Below are positions 37,038 to 47,574 of a stretch of 64,000 nt of DNA, one piece after another. Below the pieces are notes generated by a model. That model was not told where the DNA came from and made no database searches. It saw only the letters and a program-made list of their open reading frames with translations. Position numbers and translations under genes: made by a program. Numbering within the stretch: position 1 is the stretch's first letter; each line of letters opens with the position of its first letter. Origin of the DNA: Halalkalibacter wakoensis JCM 9140 (GTDB taxonomy: Bacteria; Bacillota; Bacilli; Bacillales; Bacillaceae_D); the NCBI RefSeq assembly GCF_000513095.1, contig NZ_BAUT01000001.1, positions 1 through 64,000 of the forward strand. Reading direction: 5' to 3'.

Positions 37038-38660
37038 ATGTTGGAAGTAAAAGATATAGATTTGCTATCAGAAACAGGCTTTATAAGAGATTATGTAAAT
37101 GGTCATTTAATGACTAAACCTTTTTTTGATTTTACATACACTGACGAAGAAAAGTTTCATAAGAGAGTGGATGATCTTCATCAGAGGGCTTATAAAAGAG
37201 AAGAGTTAGCTGAGTATTTTACACGCGTCCATACAAACCTGCCCCATGCAGAAGTAGCGCATGAGCAAATAAAAAAATTGAAACAAGAAAACTCTGTTGT
37301 TGTAGTTGGTGGGCAGCAGGCAGGATTATTAACAGGCCCGTTGTATACCGTTTATAAAGCAATGTCTATTCTCATTTTAGCAAAACAACAAGAAGAAAGA
37401 CTCAATGTTCCTGTAGTCCCTATTTTTTGGATTGCCGGCGAGGATCATGATATTGATGAGATTCGATTTGTCTACAAAGAAAAAAGCAAGCGCTGGAAAA
37501 AGCATGTCTTTCATCCGGTAGAAGATGCTTCTTCTGCTTCAACATTGTTATTAAATAAAATGGAGTTAAAAAAATGGGTTGAAGAATTATTTGCAACATT
37601 CCCTGAAACAGCTCATACGAATTACTTGCATACAAAGCTGATTTCTTTATCGGATGAATCAGTGACATTTGTGGACTTCTTTAGAAACATGATGAACTGG
37701 ATCTTTGGAAAAGAAGGATTGCTATTGTTAGATGCTCATGACCCAGAGATACGAAAATTAGAAATCAATTATTTCGAAAAATTAATTGATGAAGTTGAAC
37801 ATGTGCAGCTGAATCAACAAAAAGGAGCACTTGCTTTTGCGGAAGCTGGGTATGGGGAACCAATTGTAACCGAACCACTTAATGCACATCTTTTTTTAGA
37901 AGTTGATGGTGAGCGTAAAAGAGTCGATTACGAAAATGGTGAATTTTATATAAAGGGCACTAACCTTCATTATTCAAAAGAACAATTAAAAGTGCTGGTG
38001 AAGGAGAATCCGGAAAGATTTAGCAATAATGTCGTAACAAGGCCGTTGATGCAGGAATGGTTGTTGCCAGTTTTAGCGTTCATTTCTGGACCGGGTGAGC
38101 TGCGCTACTGGGCTACATTAAAACATGTATTTTCTCATTTTGATCTGAACGTACCGCCGGTTATTCCACGAATCCAAATGACGTTTATCCCAGCTCATAT
38201 TCAGAAATGGCTTTCGCAAAATGACTATGATGTAAGGCCGTTTTTAATGGGAGAGATGGAACAAGTAAGAGAATGTTGGTTAGAAGAAGCAACTGAATAT
38301 CCAGTAGATGATGTGATGAAACAAGTGAATGAAAAAGTGCGTACATCTCATCATCCCCTTCGTGAATTGGCTCAACAGATTGACCCTAATCTGGCGAAGT
38401 TAAGTGAAAAGAATTTAGCGATTATCGAAAATCAACTTCAGTTTATGGAAAAAAAGATGAAAAATTTCATTCGACAAACTCATAGTCATACACTTGCAAA
38501 GTTTACTGAAACAGGTGATTGGCTTTCTCCGTTAAATCGACCACAGGAACGAATATTTCATCCGATTTTGTTGATGAATGTCATTGGTGAAGATGGATTC
38601 AGACGATTATTGTCAACAGATATGTCGGTTAATCATCTTCATAAAGTTGTCTATTTGTAA
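37038..38660 (+). CDS. bshC: Bacillithiol biosynthesis cysteine-adding enzyme BshC
   Basis: Adds cysteine to glucosaminyl-malate in the last step of bacillithiol synthesis, the low-molecular-weight thiol of Bacillus (YllA in B. subtilis). The 540-residue protein has the family blocks VVVGGQQAGLLTGPLYTVYKAMS, PIFWIAGEDHDIDEI, FISGPGELRYWATLK and PVIPRIQMTFI, plus a coiled-coil stretch near residues 455-485. The ATG at 37038 has GAAGGGA upstream; ATG 37020 has none. A terminator separates it from mraZ. Confidence 0.95.
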   Translation: MLEVKDIDLLSETGFIRDYVNGHLMTKPFFDFTYTDEEKFHKRVDDLHQRAYKREELAEYFTRVHTNLPHAEVAHEQIKKLKQENSVVVVGGQQAGLLTGPLYTVYKAMSILILAKQQEERLNVPVVPIFWIAGEDHDIDEIRFVYKEKSKRWKKHVFHPVEDASSASTLLLNKMELKKWVEELFATFPETAHTNYLHTKLISLSDESVTFVDFFRNMMNWIFGKEGLLLLDAHDPEIRKLEINYFEKLIDEVEHVQLNQQKGALAFAEAGYGEPIVTEPLNAHLFLEVDGERKRVDYENGEFYIKGTNLHYSKEQLKVLVKENPERFSNNVVTRPLMQEWLLPVLAFISGPGELRYWATLKHVFSHFDLNVPPVIPRIQMTFIPAHIQKWLSQNDYDVRPFLMGEMEQVRECWLEEATEYPVDDVMKQVNEKVRTSHHPLRELAQQIDPNLAKLSEKNLAIIENQLQFMEKKMKNFIRQTHSHTLAKFTETGDWLSPLNRPQERIFHPILLMNVIGEDGFRRLLSTDMSVNHLHKVVYL

Positions 38661-38697
38661 ATTGCTGTTGTGTTTTTCCGTCGAATTGTGGATAAAT

Positions 38698-38728
38698 AAA
38701 ATCTGCCATTGTGGCAGGATTTTTTTGT
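38698..38728 (+). terminator. Terminator after bshC
   Basis: AAAATCTGCCA/TGGCAGGATTTT with a 3-base loop and a T7 tail. Confidence 0.88.
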
Positions 38729-38749
38729 GGATAAATTAAAAATTTTTGG

Positions 38750-38793
38750 TGGTGTAAAGTGGAGGATTGTGGTAACTTAAGGGTAGTAAGTGG
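38750..38793 (+). promoter_or_regulatory. MraZ operator (mra box)
   Basis: TGG triplets recur at 38750, 38760 and 38770, with AGG at 38780 and TGG at 38791: a 10-bp period of GTGG repeats. MraZ binds this type of direct repeat upstream of its own gene, so the dcw cluster is probably autoregulated here. Confidence 0.7.
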
Positions 38794-38810
38794 GGGGAGT
38801 TGGGTTCACG

Positions 38811-39242
38811 ATGTTTATGGGAGAATATCGCCATAACGTAGATGAAAAAGGTCGTATGATTGTCCCGGCTAAGTTTCGGGATCGTTTAGGATCTTCTTTT
38901 GTTGTAACTCGTGGACTTGATCGCTGTTTGTTTGTTTATCCACAGGATGAATGGAGTAAGCTTGAGACCAAATTAAAGGATCTTCCTTTTACGAAAAAAG
39001 ATGCTAGAGCATTTACTCGTTTTTTCTTCTCCGGAGCTACTGAATGTGAATTAGACAAGCAGGGAAGAGTAAATATAGCTTCACCATTAAGAGATTATGC
39101 ACAACTTGATAAAGAGTGTGTGGTAATAGGTGTTTCAAACCGAGTAGAAATTTGGAGCAAAACAATATGGGAAGACTATTTTGCTGAATCTGAAGAATCA
39201 TTTAGTGAAATAGCAGAAAATATTGTTGATTTTGATTTTTAG
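38811..39242 (+). CDS. mraZ: Transcriptional regulator MraZ
   Basis: A 143-residue AbrB-fold repressor of the dcw cluster that forms rings and binds repeats in its own promoter. It starts [27 protein letters not shown] and holds a second such repeat [26 protein letters not shown]. The ATG at 38811 has GGGGGAG upstream; the frame to 38790 is ignored. It opens the cluster 24 bases before rsmH. Confidence 0.95.
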   Translation: MFMGEYRHNVDEKGRMIVPAKFRDRLGSSFVVTRGLDRCLFVYPQDEWSKLETKLKDLPFTKKDARAFTRFFFSGATECELDKQGRVNIASPLRDYAQLDKECVVIGVSNRVEIWSKTIWEDYFAESEESFSEIAENIVDFDF

Positions 39243-39265
39243 CTGTTTGTCTTGGAGGTAGTGGA

Positions 39266-40207
39266 ATGTTTCATCATGTGACAGTTTTAAAACAAGAGTC
39301 TGTAGATGGCTTAAATATTAAACCTAATGGAATTTATGTAGATTGTACATTAGGGGGTGCTGGGCATTCTTCTTTGATTGCAGAACAGCTTTCAGGAAGT
39401 GGACATCTCTATGCGTTTGATCAGGATGATAAAGCATTAGAGCATGCAAGAGAACAATTGCAACCGTTTGAGGCAAATGTAACGTTGATTCGTAGTAATT
39501 TTCGCTATATGAAGGAGAAATTACTCGAGCACGGTGTAACAAAAGTGGATGGAGTTTTATTTGATCTAGGTGTATCTAGTCCGCAGCTTGATGAGGCAGA
39601 GCGAGGTTTTAGTTATCATCAAGATGCCCCCCTCGATATGAGGATGGACCAGACAGCAGATTTGTCTGCATACGATGTTGTGAATGACTGGTCTTTTGAG
39701 CGCCTTGTAAAAATAATTTCGAGATACGGGGAAGAAAAATTCGCTAAGCAAATCGCAAGAAAAATTGAAGCGCACCGTGAGAACAAAAGGATTGAAACAA
39801 CGGGTGAACTGGTTGAAATTATTAAAGAGGCCATACCAGCTCCGGCACGTCGAACAGGTGGTCACCCGGCTAAACGAACGTTTCAAGCCATTCGTATTGC
39901 AGTAAATGATGAATTAGGAGCGTTTGAAGAGGCTTTAGAAGATGCGATTGCTCTTTTAGCAAAAGGTGGCCGTATATCTGTTATTACGTTTCACTCTTTA
40001 GAAGATCGCCTATGCAAGGAAGTCTTTAAAGAGAAAAGCAAAGGTCCAGATTTACCACCAGGATTGCCTGTCGTACCTGTAGGGTATGAGCCGATCTTAA
40101 AGTTAATCACACGAAAACCAATTGTAGCTTCAATTGAGGAGTTAGAAAGTAATAATCGCTCACGCTCTGCGAAGTTACGAGTAGCAGAGAAGCAAAAGGG
40201 GGAATAG
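39266..40207 (+). CDS. rsmH: 16S rRNA (cytosine-1402-N4) methyltransferase RsmH
   Basis: SAM-dependent methyltransferase modifying C1402 of 16S rRNA. Motifs are [14 protein letters not shown] near residue 23, [34 protein letters not shown], and [19 protein letters not shown]. The usual length of about 313 residues is kept. GGAGGTAGTGG precedes the ATG. Confidence 0.97.
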   Translation: MFHHVTVLKQESVDGLNIKPNGIYVDCTLGGAGHSSLIAEQLSGSGHLYAFDQDDKALEHAREQLQPFEANVTLIRSNFRYMKEKLLEHGVTKVDGVLFDLGVSSPQLDEAERGFSYHQDAPLDMRMDQTADLSAYDVVNDWSFERLVKIISRYGEEKFAKQIARKIEAHRENKRIETTGELVEIIKEAIPAPARRTGGHPAKRTFQAIRIAVNDELGAFEEALEDAIALLAKGGRISVITFHSLEDRLCKEVFKEKSKGPDLPPGLPVVPVGYEPILKLITRKPIVASIEELESNNRSRSAKLRVAEKQKGE

Positions 40208-40210
40208 AAG

Positions 40211-40564
40211 TTGGCAATGGTAGCACGCAAAATACAAGAACAACAACAACCACAAACTCATACAAGGACAAGAGTACGTCACGTTCGTAACCCTATTACA
40301 AGGGGAGAGAAGACTATTGTTGCCTTGATTGCGATCGTCACATTTATTATTCTTGCTGTAATCGTAAATAATTTCGCATCCCTTTATACAATGAACCAAG
40401 AATTGTATAGATTGGAGCAATCTATAAGTAAACAACAACAAGTGAATGAAGGTCTGACATTACAAGTGATTGAACTTAGTGCTCCAGATCGTATTTTACA
40501 TATTGCATCCGAACAGCTCGGGATGTCACTAGATGACAATAAAGTGAAAGTCGTGCAAAACTAG
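40211..40564 (+). CDS. ftsL: Cell division protein FtsL
   Basis: A 117-residue bitopic divisome protein that joins DivIC and DivIB to activate septal synthesis. It has a basic N-terminus, one membrane segment (about residues 36-57) and a leucine-zipper-like coiled coil (about 60-95) ending APDRILHIASEQLGMSL. The TTG at 40211 is at the right distance from AAGGGGG and four bases after rsmH, so it is translated by coupling; the ATG at 40217 is too far. Confidence 0.92.
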   Translation: MAMVARKIQEQQQPQTHTRTRVRHVRNPITRGEKTIVALIAIVTFIILAVIVNNFASLYTMNQELYRLEQSISKQQQVNEGLTLQVIELSAPDRILHIASEQLGMSLDDNKVKVVQN

Positions 40565-40587
40565 TTCAGCGATGAGCTAGTTTTTTT
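40557..40587 (+). terminator. Weak hairpin after ftsL
   Basis: AAAACTAG (40557-40564) and CTAGTTTT (from 40577) flank 12 bases and are followed by T. It could reduce read-through into pbpB inside the dcw cluster. Confidence 0.55.
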
Positions 40588-40654
40588 CGCTCATTCCATA
40601 AATTGGATTGGTGGGAGTCTTTTCTCTTTTGTATAGTAGAAATGAGGTGGGGAA

Positions 40655-42832
40655 ATGGAAATAAAAAGATCGGTTACAAATAAGCGTGCCGTGTTGTTAT
40701 TAAGTGTCATATTGGTATTGTTTCTTGTTTTGCTTGTTCGCATTATATATATTCAATCAACACAGGAAATAGACGGACAAAATTTACAAGCCCTAGGCGA
40801 GGAGCGTTGGACGAGTACAGAAGTCATTAAGGGTGTAAGAGGGACCATTTTTGACCGCTCTGGTAGCCCGGTTGCTCAAGAGGTGAATTCGTATACGGTC
40901 TACGCTGTATTGGATGAGAATTATCAAAGTTATGTTGCAGATATTGAAGAAACGGCACAGCTTTTAGCTCCACATATTAATATGGATGAAGAAAGTTTAT
41001 TTAAGGCTTTTTCAAATGGAAAAGAAGAAGAACGATTTCAGATAGAGCTTGGTACAGGTGCAAGACATTTAACTTATGAACAAGTATCAGCGATTGTGGA
41101 GTTGGAATTGGATGGCATATACTTCCGTGAAGAGTCAAGGCGGTATTATCCGAAACAGACATATGCCTCTCATATTATCGGTTTTACTGAACGCGACACA
41201 GGGGAATCTAAGATGGGACTTGAGAGAAGCCTAGACGAAATGATGGCACCGAGTGATGGGGAAATTAGTTATCAACGAGACCGAAAAGGGTTTCCACTTC
41301 TTCATCCGAATGAGTCCATTACAGCTGCTAAAAATGGGCATAATGTGTATTTGACACTAGATTCTAATATCCAAACTGCACTAGAGCAAGTGATGACACA
41401 AGTAGAAGAGCAGTATAACCCTGAAAAAATGATTGCCATTGTAGCAGACCCAGAGACAGGTGAGATATTAGGAATGAGCAATCGGCCTAGTTTCAATCCA
41501 AATCATTATGAACAAATTACAAATTATTTGAATTATGCTATTGCGGATCGCTATGAGCCAGGGTCTACAATGAAAATGTTTACTGTTGCCGCTGCTATTG
41601 AAGAAGGGGTCTACAATGGAGAGGAACTCTATCAATCTGGTACGATTGAAGTGGCAGATCGTAGAATTGGTGACCATAATGAGGCTAGAGGATGGGGGGC
41701 CATTTCATTTAATGAAGGTTTCTATCGATCTTCTAACGTGGCCATGGCTAAACTTGTATTAGATCGACTTGGCTCAGAGAAACTTTATGAGTATTTAGGT
41801 AAGTTTGGTTTTGACCAGAGGACGGGTATTGATTTACCGAACGAGGCAGATAGTTTGCTTGCAAGAAATGGTCGTGTTGATGCTGCCACAACTGCTTTTG
41901 GACAAGGAAGTGCCGTTACACCGATTCAGCAAATACAGGCAGCAACAGCGATTGCAAATGATGGGAAAATGATGAAACCCTTTATTATCGACCGTATTGT
42001 CGATCCAAATACAGAGACAGTTGTTCAACAAAATGAACCTGAAGTTGTTGGAGAACCGATATCTAAAGAAACGGCTGATGAAGTGAAGGACCTTCTTGAA
42101 GGAGTTGTAACTCACTCTACTGGTACAGGTCACCCTTATTACATAGAAGGGTTTGATGTTATTGGAAAAACAGGGACGGCTCAAATTAATAACCCGCATG
42201 CACGAGGGTATATACAGGGTCATGGCGAGAACATTTTTTCGTTTTTAGGAATGGCTCCAAAAGAAGATCCTCGCGTTATTGTTTATGTGGCAGTAGAGCG
42301 TCCGAAGATTGGTTTGGATGAATCTGGCTCGGCACCAACTTCAATGATATTCAACACGATTATGAAGCATAGTTTACAATATTTAAATATCTCCCCAACT
42401 GTTGATGAAATTACAGAGGAAACTGAATCCGGGTTCAAAACGAAAAATTACGTAGGACAATCGCCAACGGACGTTAGAGAAATTCTAGCTGCTGAAGGAA
42501 TTGAGGGTATGATCCTTGGAGACGGACTAACGATAGAAGCCCAACAGCCTTTACCAGAACGAGGGATGTTAGAAGGGGAACGCTTATTCCTTCGAACAAG
42601 TAGTGATTCTGTTAAGATGCCAGATTTGACTGGCTGGTCCAATCGGGACGTTCGTCGTTTTGCTCAAGTGATGGAGCTAAATCCAACATTTTTCGGGAAT
42701 GGGTATGTTAACAAACAGAGCATCGAACCGGGGACAATGATTAGCGAAGGGGAATACCTCGTAGTGGAGTTTTCAACAAATGCTTTGAATTCAGATGAAA
42801 GGGATTTAGAAGCTGAATCAAACGACGAATAG
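40655..42832 (+). CDS. pbpB: Penicillin-binding protein 2B (PbpB)
   Basis: Septal transpeptidase of the divisome, a class B PBP. An N-terminal anchor (about residues 12-30), a dimerisation domain and a transpeptidase are visible. The active site SxxK is in YEPGSTMKMFT near residue 302, SxN is in FYRSSNVAMA and KTGT is near 505. Two C-terminal PASTA domains (about 590-650 and 655-715) follow. The GAGGTGGGGAAATG start is clear. A second class B PBP, spoVD, lies next, as in B. subtilis. Confidence 0.96.
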   Translation: MEIKRSVTNKRAVLLLSVILVLFLVLLVRIIYIQSTQEIDGQNLQALGEERWTSTEVIKGVRGTIFDRSGSPVAQEVNSYTVYAVLDENYQSYVADIEETAQLLAPHINMDEESLFKAFSNGKEEERFQIELGTGARHLTYEQVSAIVELELDGIYFREESRRYYPKQTYASHIIGFTERDTGESKMGLERSLDEMMAPSDGEISYQRDRKGFPLLHPNESITAAKNGHNVYLTLDSNIQTALEQVMTQVEEQYNPEKMIAIVADPETGEILGMSNRPSFNPNHYEQITNYLNYAIADRYEPGSTMKMFTVAAAIEEGVYNGEELYQSGTIEVADRRIGDHNEARGWGAISFNEGFYRSSNVAMAKLVLDRLGSEKLYEYLGKFGFDQRTGIDLPNEADSLLARNGRVDAATTAFGQGSAVTPIQQIQAATAIANDGKMMKPFIIDRIVDPNTETVVQQNEPEVVGEPISKETADEVKDLLEGVVTHSTGTGHPYYIEGFDVIGKTGTAQINNPHARGYIQGHGENIFSFLGMAPKEDPRVIVYVAVERPKIGLDESGSAPTSMIFNTIMKHSLQYLNISPTVDEITEETESGFKTKNYVGQSPTDVREILAAEGIEGMILGDGLTIEAQQPLPERGMLEGERLFLRTSSDSVKMPDLTGWSNRDVRRFAQVMELNPTFFGNGYVNKQSIEPGTMISEGEYLVVEFSTNALNSDERDLEAESNDE

Positions 42833-42878
42833 AAAAGGGTGAATCGCACATAACATGTTCTAACCTCTCGTGTACAAG

Positions 42879-42886
42879 CATACGTT
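42879..42886 (+). promoter_or_regulatory. Candidate sigma-E promoter of spoVD
   Basis: CATACGTT matches 7 of 8 positions of the sigma-E -10 consensus CATACAHT and lies about 100 bases before spoVD. The -35 is poor. The same CATACGTTTAA string occurs upstream of spoVE. Confidence 0.5.
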
Positions 42887-42981
42887 TAAACAAGCCCCGT
42901 CATAGTAGATTACAAAGATGTTACAGTGTAATCCATTTTAATGGCGGTAGATTGAAACGATGGATTTCGGGAGGTATTACG

Positions 42982-44901
42982 GTGCGAGTTTCAAACGTAA
43001 CAGTTAGAAAACGACTCATTCTTGTATTATTTTTTGGACTGGCTGTGTTCTTAATCATTGCACTAAGACTTGGTTACGTCCAGTTTGCACTAGGAGATTG
43101 GTTAACAGATCGAGCAGAAGATTCATGGAGTCGAGATGTGCCTTTTGAAGCAAAAAGAGGGGAAATAAGAGATCGAAATGACGTTGTATTAGCGACGAAT
43201 GTCAGTGCTCCGTCCATCCTTGTTGTTCCAAGGCAAGTGCAGGACCCTGTCGACACAGCTGAGAAGCTTGCTTCCGTTTTAAATATGGATCATCAAAAAG
43301 CATACGAGTATGTGACTAAAAATGAATCAATTGTTCGGATTAACCCTGAAGGAAGAAAAGTGACAAAAGAAAAAGCTAGTGAGGTTAGGTCATTACGTTT
43401 AGCTGGTGTTTATATTGCCGAAGATAGTAAAAGACATTACCCATTTGGTAGCTACTTATCGCATGTGTTAGGTTTTGCTGGTATTGATAACCAAGGGTTA
43501 ACCGGATTAGAGCTGTATTATGATGATGAATTAAAAGGCGACAGTGGCTATGTATCTTTCTTTTCAACTGCAAAAGGGAATCGAATGCCAAATCTGGCAG
43601 ACGAATATACAGCACCTGTTAATGGACTCGATTTACGCCTGACGATTGATAGTCAAGTGCAAACGATTATGGAAAGAGAGTTAGACATTGCAGAAGCAAC
43701 GTACAATCCAGATGGAGCGATTGCGATTGCGATGAATCCTAATACGGGGGAAGTACTAGGAATGAGTAGTAGACCCCATTACAATCCTGAAAATTTCCGG
43801 GATGTCCCTGCGGAAATTTACAACCAGAATAAACCAGTTTGGATGCAGTATGAGCCTGGTTCGACATTTAAGATTATTACATTAGCTGCTGCTCTTGAAG
43901 AAGGAGAAGTAGATTTAGAAAAAGATACATTTAATGATCCGGGGTATATAGAAGTAGCAGGAAGAAATCTACGTTGTTGGAAAAAAGGTGGACATGGTCA
44001 TCAAACGTTTTTAGAAGTCGTTCAAAACTCTTGTAACCCAGGGTTTGTTGTATTAGGTGAACGTTTAGGAAAAGACCGTTTGTTTGACTACATTGAAGAT
44101 TTTGGCTTTGGGAAAAAAACAGGGATCGACTTGCAAGGTGAAGGGACAGGAATTCTCTTTAATCGTGATAATGTTGGTCCTCTTGAACAGGCAACAACGG
44201 CATTTGGTCAAGGGGTTGCCGTAACACCTATCCAGCAAGTTACCGCTGTATCCGCAGCGATTAATGGTGGGTATTTATATCAACCATTTTTAGCGAAAGA
44301 ATGGGTTGACCCTCTTACAAATGAGGTAGTGGATCAAACGACACCAACAGTAAAAAGACGCATTATTTCAGAAGAGACTTCAGAAGAAGTGCGTTATGCG
44401 CTAGAGCATGTTGTTGCGTTAGGGTCTGGTAAAGGAGCTTATATTGATGGGTACCGTGTTGGTGGAAAAACCGGTACAGCTCAGAAAGCAAAAGATGGAC
44501 GCTATTTAGAAAATAATCATATCGTATCATTTATTGGTTTTGCACCTGCTGATGACCCTCAGATTGTTGTATACGTGGCCATTGATAACCCGAAAGATAC
44601 ACTTCAATTTGGTGGGATTGTAGCTGCTCCGATTGTCGGTAACATTATAGGAGATAGTTTGCTTGCAATGGGAGTTGAAAAACGTGATGGCCAAATTGAG
44701 AAAGAAATGACCTGGGCGGATACACCACTTATTGAAGTACCCGACTTAGTTGGACGTACAAGGCGTGAGTTAAATGAATCGTATTATGAGCTGAAAGTTC
44801 ATGCAGATGGAGAAGGGAATGTTGTACTTGCTCAATCTCCTGAACCTGGTGTGAAAGTTGAAGAGGGTTCAACAATCAGAATTTATATGGGTGACAAATG
44901 A
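42982..44901 (+). CDS. spoVD: Sporulation-specific penicillin-binding protein SpoVD
   Basis: Class B transpeptidase for spore cortex synthesis in the mother cell. It has an anchor (about residues 9-28), the transpeptidase motifs STFK, SCN and KTGT, and one C-terminal PASTA domain. The Cys in NLRCWKKG and in the active-site NSCNPG are the pair that StoA/ResA-type thiol enzymes reduce in B. subtilis; both are present. The GTG at 42982 begins MRVSNVTVRKRL after GGGAGGTA; the frame to 42952 is rejected. SpoVE, its SEDS partner, lies downstream. Confidence 0.95.
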   Translation: MRVSNVTVRKRLILVLFFGLAVFLIIALRLGYVQFALGDWLTDRAEDSWSRDVPFEAKRGEIRDRNDVVLATNVSAPSILVVPRQVQDPVDTAEKLASVLNMDHQKAYEYVTKNESIVRINPEGRKVTKEKASEVRSLRLAGVYIAEDSKRHYPFGSYLSHVLGFAGIDNQGLTGLELYYDDELKGDSGYVSFFSTAKGNRMPNLADEYTAPVNGLDLRLTIDSQVQTIMERELDIAEATYNPDGAIAIAMNPNTGEVLGMSSRPHYNPENFRDVPAEIYNQNKPVWMQYEPGSTFKIITLAAALEEGEVDLEKDTFNDPGYIEVAGRNLRCWKKGGHGHQTFLEVVQNSCNPGFVVLGERLGKDRLFDYIEDFGFGKKTGIDLQGEGTGILFNRDNVGPLEQATTAFGQGVAVTPIQQVTAVSAAINGGYLYQPFLAKEWVDPLTNEVVDQTTPTVKRRIISEETSEEVRYALEHVVALGSGKGAYIDGYRVGGKTGTAQKAKDGRYLENNHIVSFIGFAPADDPQIVVYVAIDNPKDTLQFGGIVAAPIVGNIIGDSLLAMGVEKRDGQIEKEMTWADTPLIEVPDLVGRTRRELNESYYELKVHADGEGNVVLAQSPEPGVKVEEGSTIRIYMGDK

Positions 44902-44997
44902 GAATAAAACGTCTAAAATAGGTAAAGTGTTTTAGAAAGTTACATTTTGGTAAACGACGTTAATTTATGAAATGGATGATTGAGAGGTCTTCTAAAT

Positions 44998-46464
44998 ATG
45001 AAATTACAAGAGCTTCTTGTACCGCTAAAGTTCCAATATAATCAAGATCAAGTCTTAGCAAACCCTACTGTGACTTCGCTTGAAATGGATTCTAGAAATG
45101 TAAAAAACGGTACTGTATTTTTTTGTATTAAAGGATATACCGTAGATGGGCACGATTTTGCTAAGCAAGCGGAAGGACAAGGGGCGGTTGCGATTATCGC
45201 TGAACGCCCCCTTTCTGTGTCTGTGCCGGTTATTGTTGTTCCTGATACGAAACGAGCTATGGCGAAATTAGCATGTCATTTTTATGATTATCCAACAGAA
45301 AAGTTACAGCTAATTGGTGTGACGGGAACAAATGGAAAAACAACAGTTACGCATTTAATTGAAAAGATCATGCAAGATGCAAACCGTAAAACGGGTTTAA
45401 TTGGCACGATGTATACAAAAGTCGGCAAGACGCAGTATGAAACAAAAAATACGACTCCTGAATCACTGCCTTTACAAAAATTATTTAAGGAAATGGTCGA
45501 TGAAAAGGTGGACGTTTCATTAATGGAAGTGTCTTCCCATGCTCTTCATTTAGGAAGAGTTCGAGGGTGTGATTTTGATGTAGCTGTATTTACAAACCTT
45601 TCGCCGGATCACTTAGATTACCATAAAACGATGGAATCTTACTTATATGCAAAAGGCTTGCTGTTTGCGCAGTTAGGAAATACCTACTCAAATAAAGTGG
45701 CTGTTCTTAATGCAGACGATGCCGCTTCAGAAGAAATGGCTCGTTTGACGACCGTTGATGTTGTCACATACGGGGTGAGAGGGGAAGCTGATATTACAGC
45801 AAAAAATATTGAAATGACCCCTTCAGGAACAACTTTTGATGTCGTGGTCTTTGGACAAACAGAGCGAATTTCATTACAGTTAATTGGGATGTTTAGTGTT
45901 TACAATGCGCTCGCTGCAATCGCCGCTGCTTACGTCTCAGGTGTTAGCCTTACGTCGATTAAGCAAAGCTTAGAACAGGTTGAGGGTGTTTCGGGACGTT
46001 TTGAAACGGTTGATGAAGGACAAGACTTTACCGTTATCGTGGACTACGCCCATACGGCAGATAGTTTAGAAAATGTACTAACAACGGTTAAGGAGTTTGC
46101 CCAAGCAAGAATTTTCGCTATTGTTGGTTGTGGTGGAGACCGAGACCGAACAAAACGACCGATTATGGCACAAATTGCTACTAAGTATGCCGATCAAGCC
46201 ATCTTTACATCAGATAATCCTCGGTCAGAGAATCCTGAGATTATTCTTGAAGATATGATTGCTGGGGTATCAAGCGGCGAATATGAAGTCATTATTGACC
46301 GTGAAACAGCGATTAAACAAGCTATTAATGAAGCAAAAAAAGGTGATATTATTATCATTGCTGGAAAAGGTCATGAAACGTATCAAATCTTAAAAGATAA
46401 AACGATTCATTTTGATGATCGAGAGGTTGCCCGTGACGCGATTCGGAGTCGATTCGTTAATTAA
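44998..46464 (+). CDS. murE: UDP-MurNAc-tripeptide ligase MurE
   Basis: Adds the third amino acid to UDP-MurNAc-L-Ala-D-Glu in the cytoplasm. The ATP loop [10 protein letters not shown] is near residue 107, with the Mur ligase middle and C-terminal domains. The motif SDNPRSENP is the DNPR form typical of meso-diaminopimelate-adding enzymes, so the wall is probably of the DAP type. The ATG at 44998 has GAGAGG upstream. The stop is followed by a gene-free stretch of about 130 bases before mraY. Confidence 0.96.
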   Translation: MKLQELLVPLKFQYNQDQVLANPTVTSLEMDSRNVKNGTVFFCIKGYTVDGHDFAKQAEGQGAVAIIAERPLSVSVPVIVVPDTKRAMAKLACHFYDYPTEKLQLIGVTGTNGKTTVTHLIEKIMQDANRKTGLIGTMYTKVGKTQYETKNTTPESLPLQKLFKEMVDEKVDVSLMEVSSHALHLGRVRGCDFDVAVFTNLSPDHLDYHKTMESYLYAKGLLFAQLGNTYSNKVAVLNADDAASEEMARLTTVDVVTYGVRGEADITAKNIEMTPSGTTFDVVVFGQTERISLQLIGMFSVYNALAAIAAAYVSGVSLTSIKQSLEQVEGVSGRFETVDEGQDFTVIVDYAHTADSLENVLTTVKEFAQARIFAIVGCGGDRDRTKRPIMAQIATKYADQAIFTSDNPRSENPEIILEDMIAGVSSGEYEVIIDRETAIKQAINEAKKGDIIIIAGKGHETYQILKDKTIHFDDREVARDAIRSRFVN

Positions 46465-46600
46465 TTCAGCGTAAAATTTGTAACAAAGGACATATCGATC
46501 GTTATTAAATGATATCAATAACTATAAGTGATCAATTTTCAAAAAATAAACGGACAAATGAATAAGGTTAATTGTTGAAAGAAAGGAGGAATGATCAGTG

Positions 46601-47574
46601 ATGTTAGAGCGTGTCTTACTTCTTACCTTGCTGGCTTCATTTCTAATAGCTGTCCTCCTATCCCACTTTTTATTCCATTTTTAAGAAGGCTTAAATTTGG
46701 GCAGAGTATTCGTGAGGAAGGTCCAAAATCACACCAAAAGAAAAGTGGTACACCAACGATGGGTGGAATTGTCATTGTTCTTTCCATTATTGCTACTACG
46801 CTATTTATCTCGTTTAAATTTCTCTCTTTTAGTCAAGAAATCATGCTATTATTGCTCGTAACAGTCGGCTTTGGATTGGTGGGCTTCTTGGATGATTTTA
46901 TCAAAGTTGTACTTAAGCGAAACCTGGGTTTAACGTCCAAACAAAAACTAGCAGGTCAATTAGTCATTGCAGTTCTTTTTTATACGGGTCTTATTCAAAT
47001 GGATTTTTCAACAGAAATACACATCCCAGCTACGAATGTTTCGTTTGACCTTGGCTGGTTGTATCTTCCGTTAGTCATTGTGATGTTAGTTGGCGCATCG
47101 AATGCTGTTAATTTAACAGATGGTTTAGATGGGTTACTTGCTGGAACAGGGGCTATTGCATTTGGAGCGTTTGCCGTTCTTGCTTGGTATGCTGGATTTA
47201 TTGATGTTTCGATCTTTAGTGCAGCAATTGTAGGGTCTGTACTAGGATTTTTAGTGTACAATGCACATCCAGCCAAAGTATTTATGGGGGATACAGGTTC
47301 GTTAGCTTTAGGGGGAGCCATTGCTGCTATTGCGATTATGACCAAAACAGAGATTTTGTTAATCCTAATTGGTGGTGTATTTGTCATTGAGACACTCTCT
47401 GTTATCATACAAGTGATTTCCTTTAAAACAAGAGGAAAACGAGTGTTTAAGATGAGCCCACTTCATCACCATTATGAATTATCTGGTTGGTCAGAGTGGA
47501 GAGTGGTTGTAACATTTTGGTTTGTTGGAATGATTTTCGCGGTTCTTGGAATCTATTTAGAGGTGTGGTTATAG
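46601..47574 (+). CDS. mraY: Phospho-MurNAc-pentapeptide transferase MraY (N-terminal frameshift)
   Basis: Transfers phospho-MurNAc-pentapeptide to undecaprenyl phosphate, making lipid I; an essential polytopic enzyme. The real N-terminus is read from ATG 46601 (or GTG 46598) after AAAGGAGGA as [21 protein letters not shown]. It then shifts to the main frame [34 protein letters not shown]. One C is missing near 46662-46664. Catalytic motifs [20 protein letters not shown] and [12 protein letters not shown] are intact. The long frame from ATG 46591 has its ribosome site directly abutting and encodes a garbled start, so it is not the gene start. Confidence 0.93.

Noticed and set aside
40655-44901. 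pbpB and spoVD as a recent tandem duplication
   Set aside because: They are distinct class B PBPs with different PASTA counts and anchors; the pair is ancestral in Bacillus.
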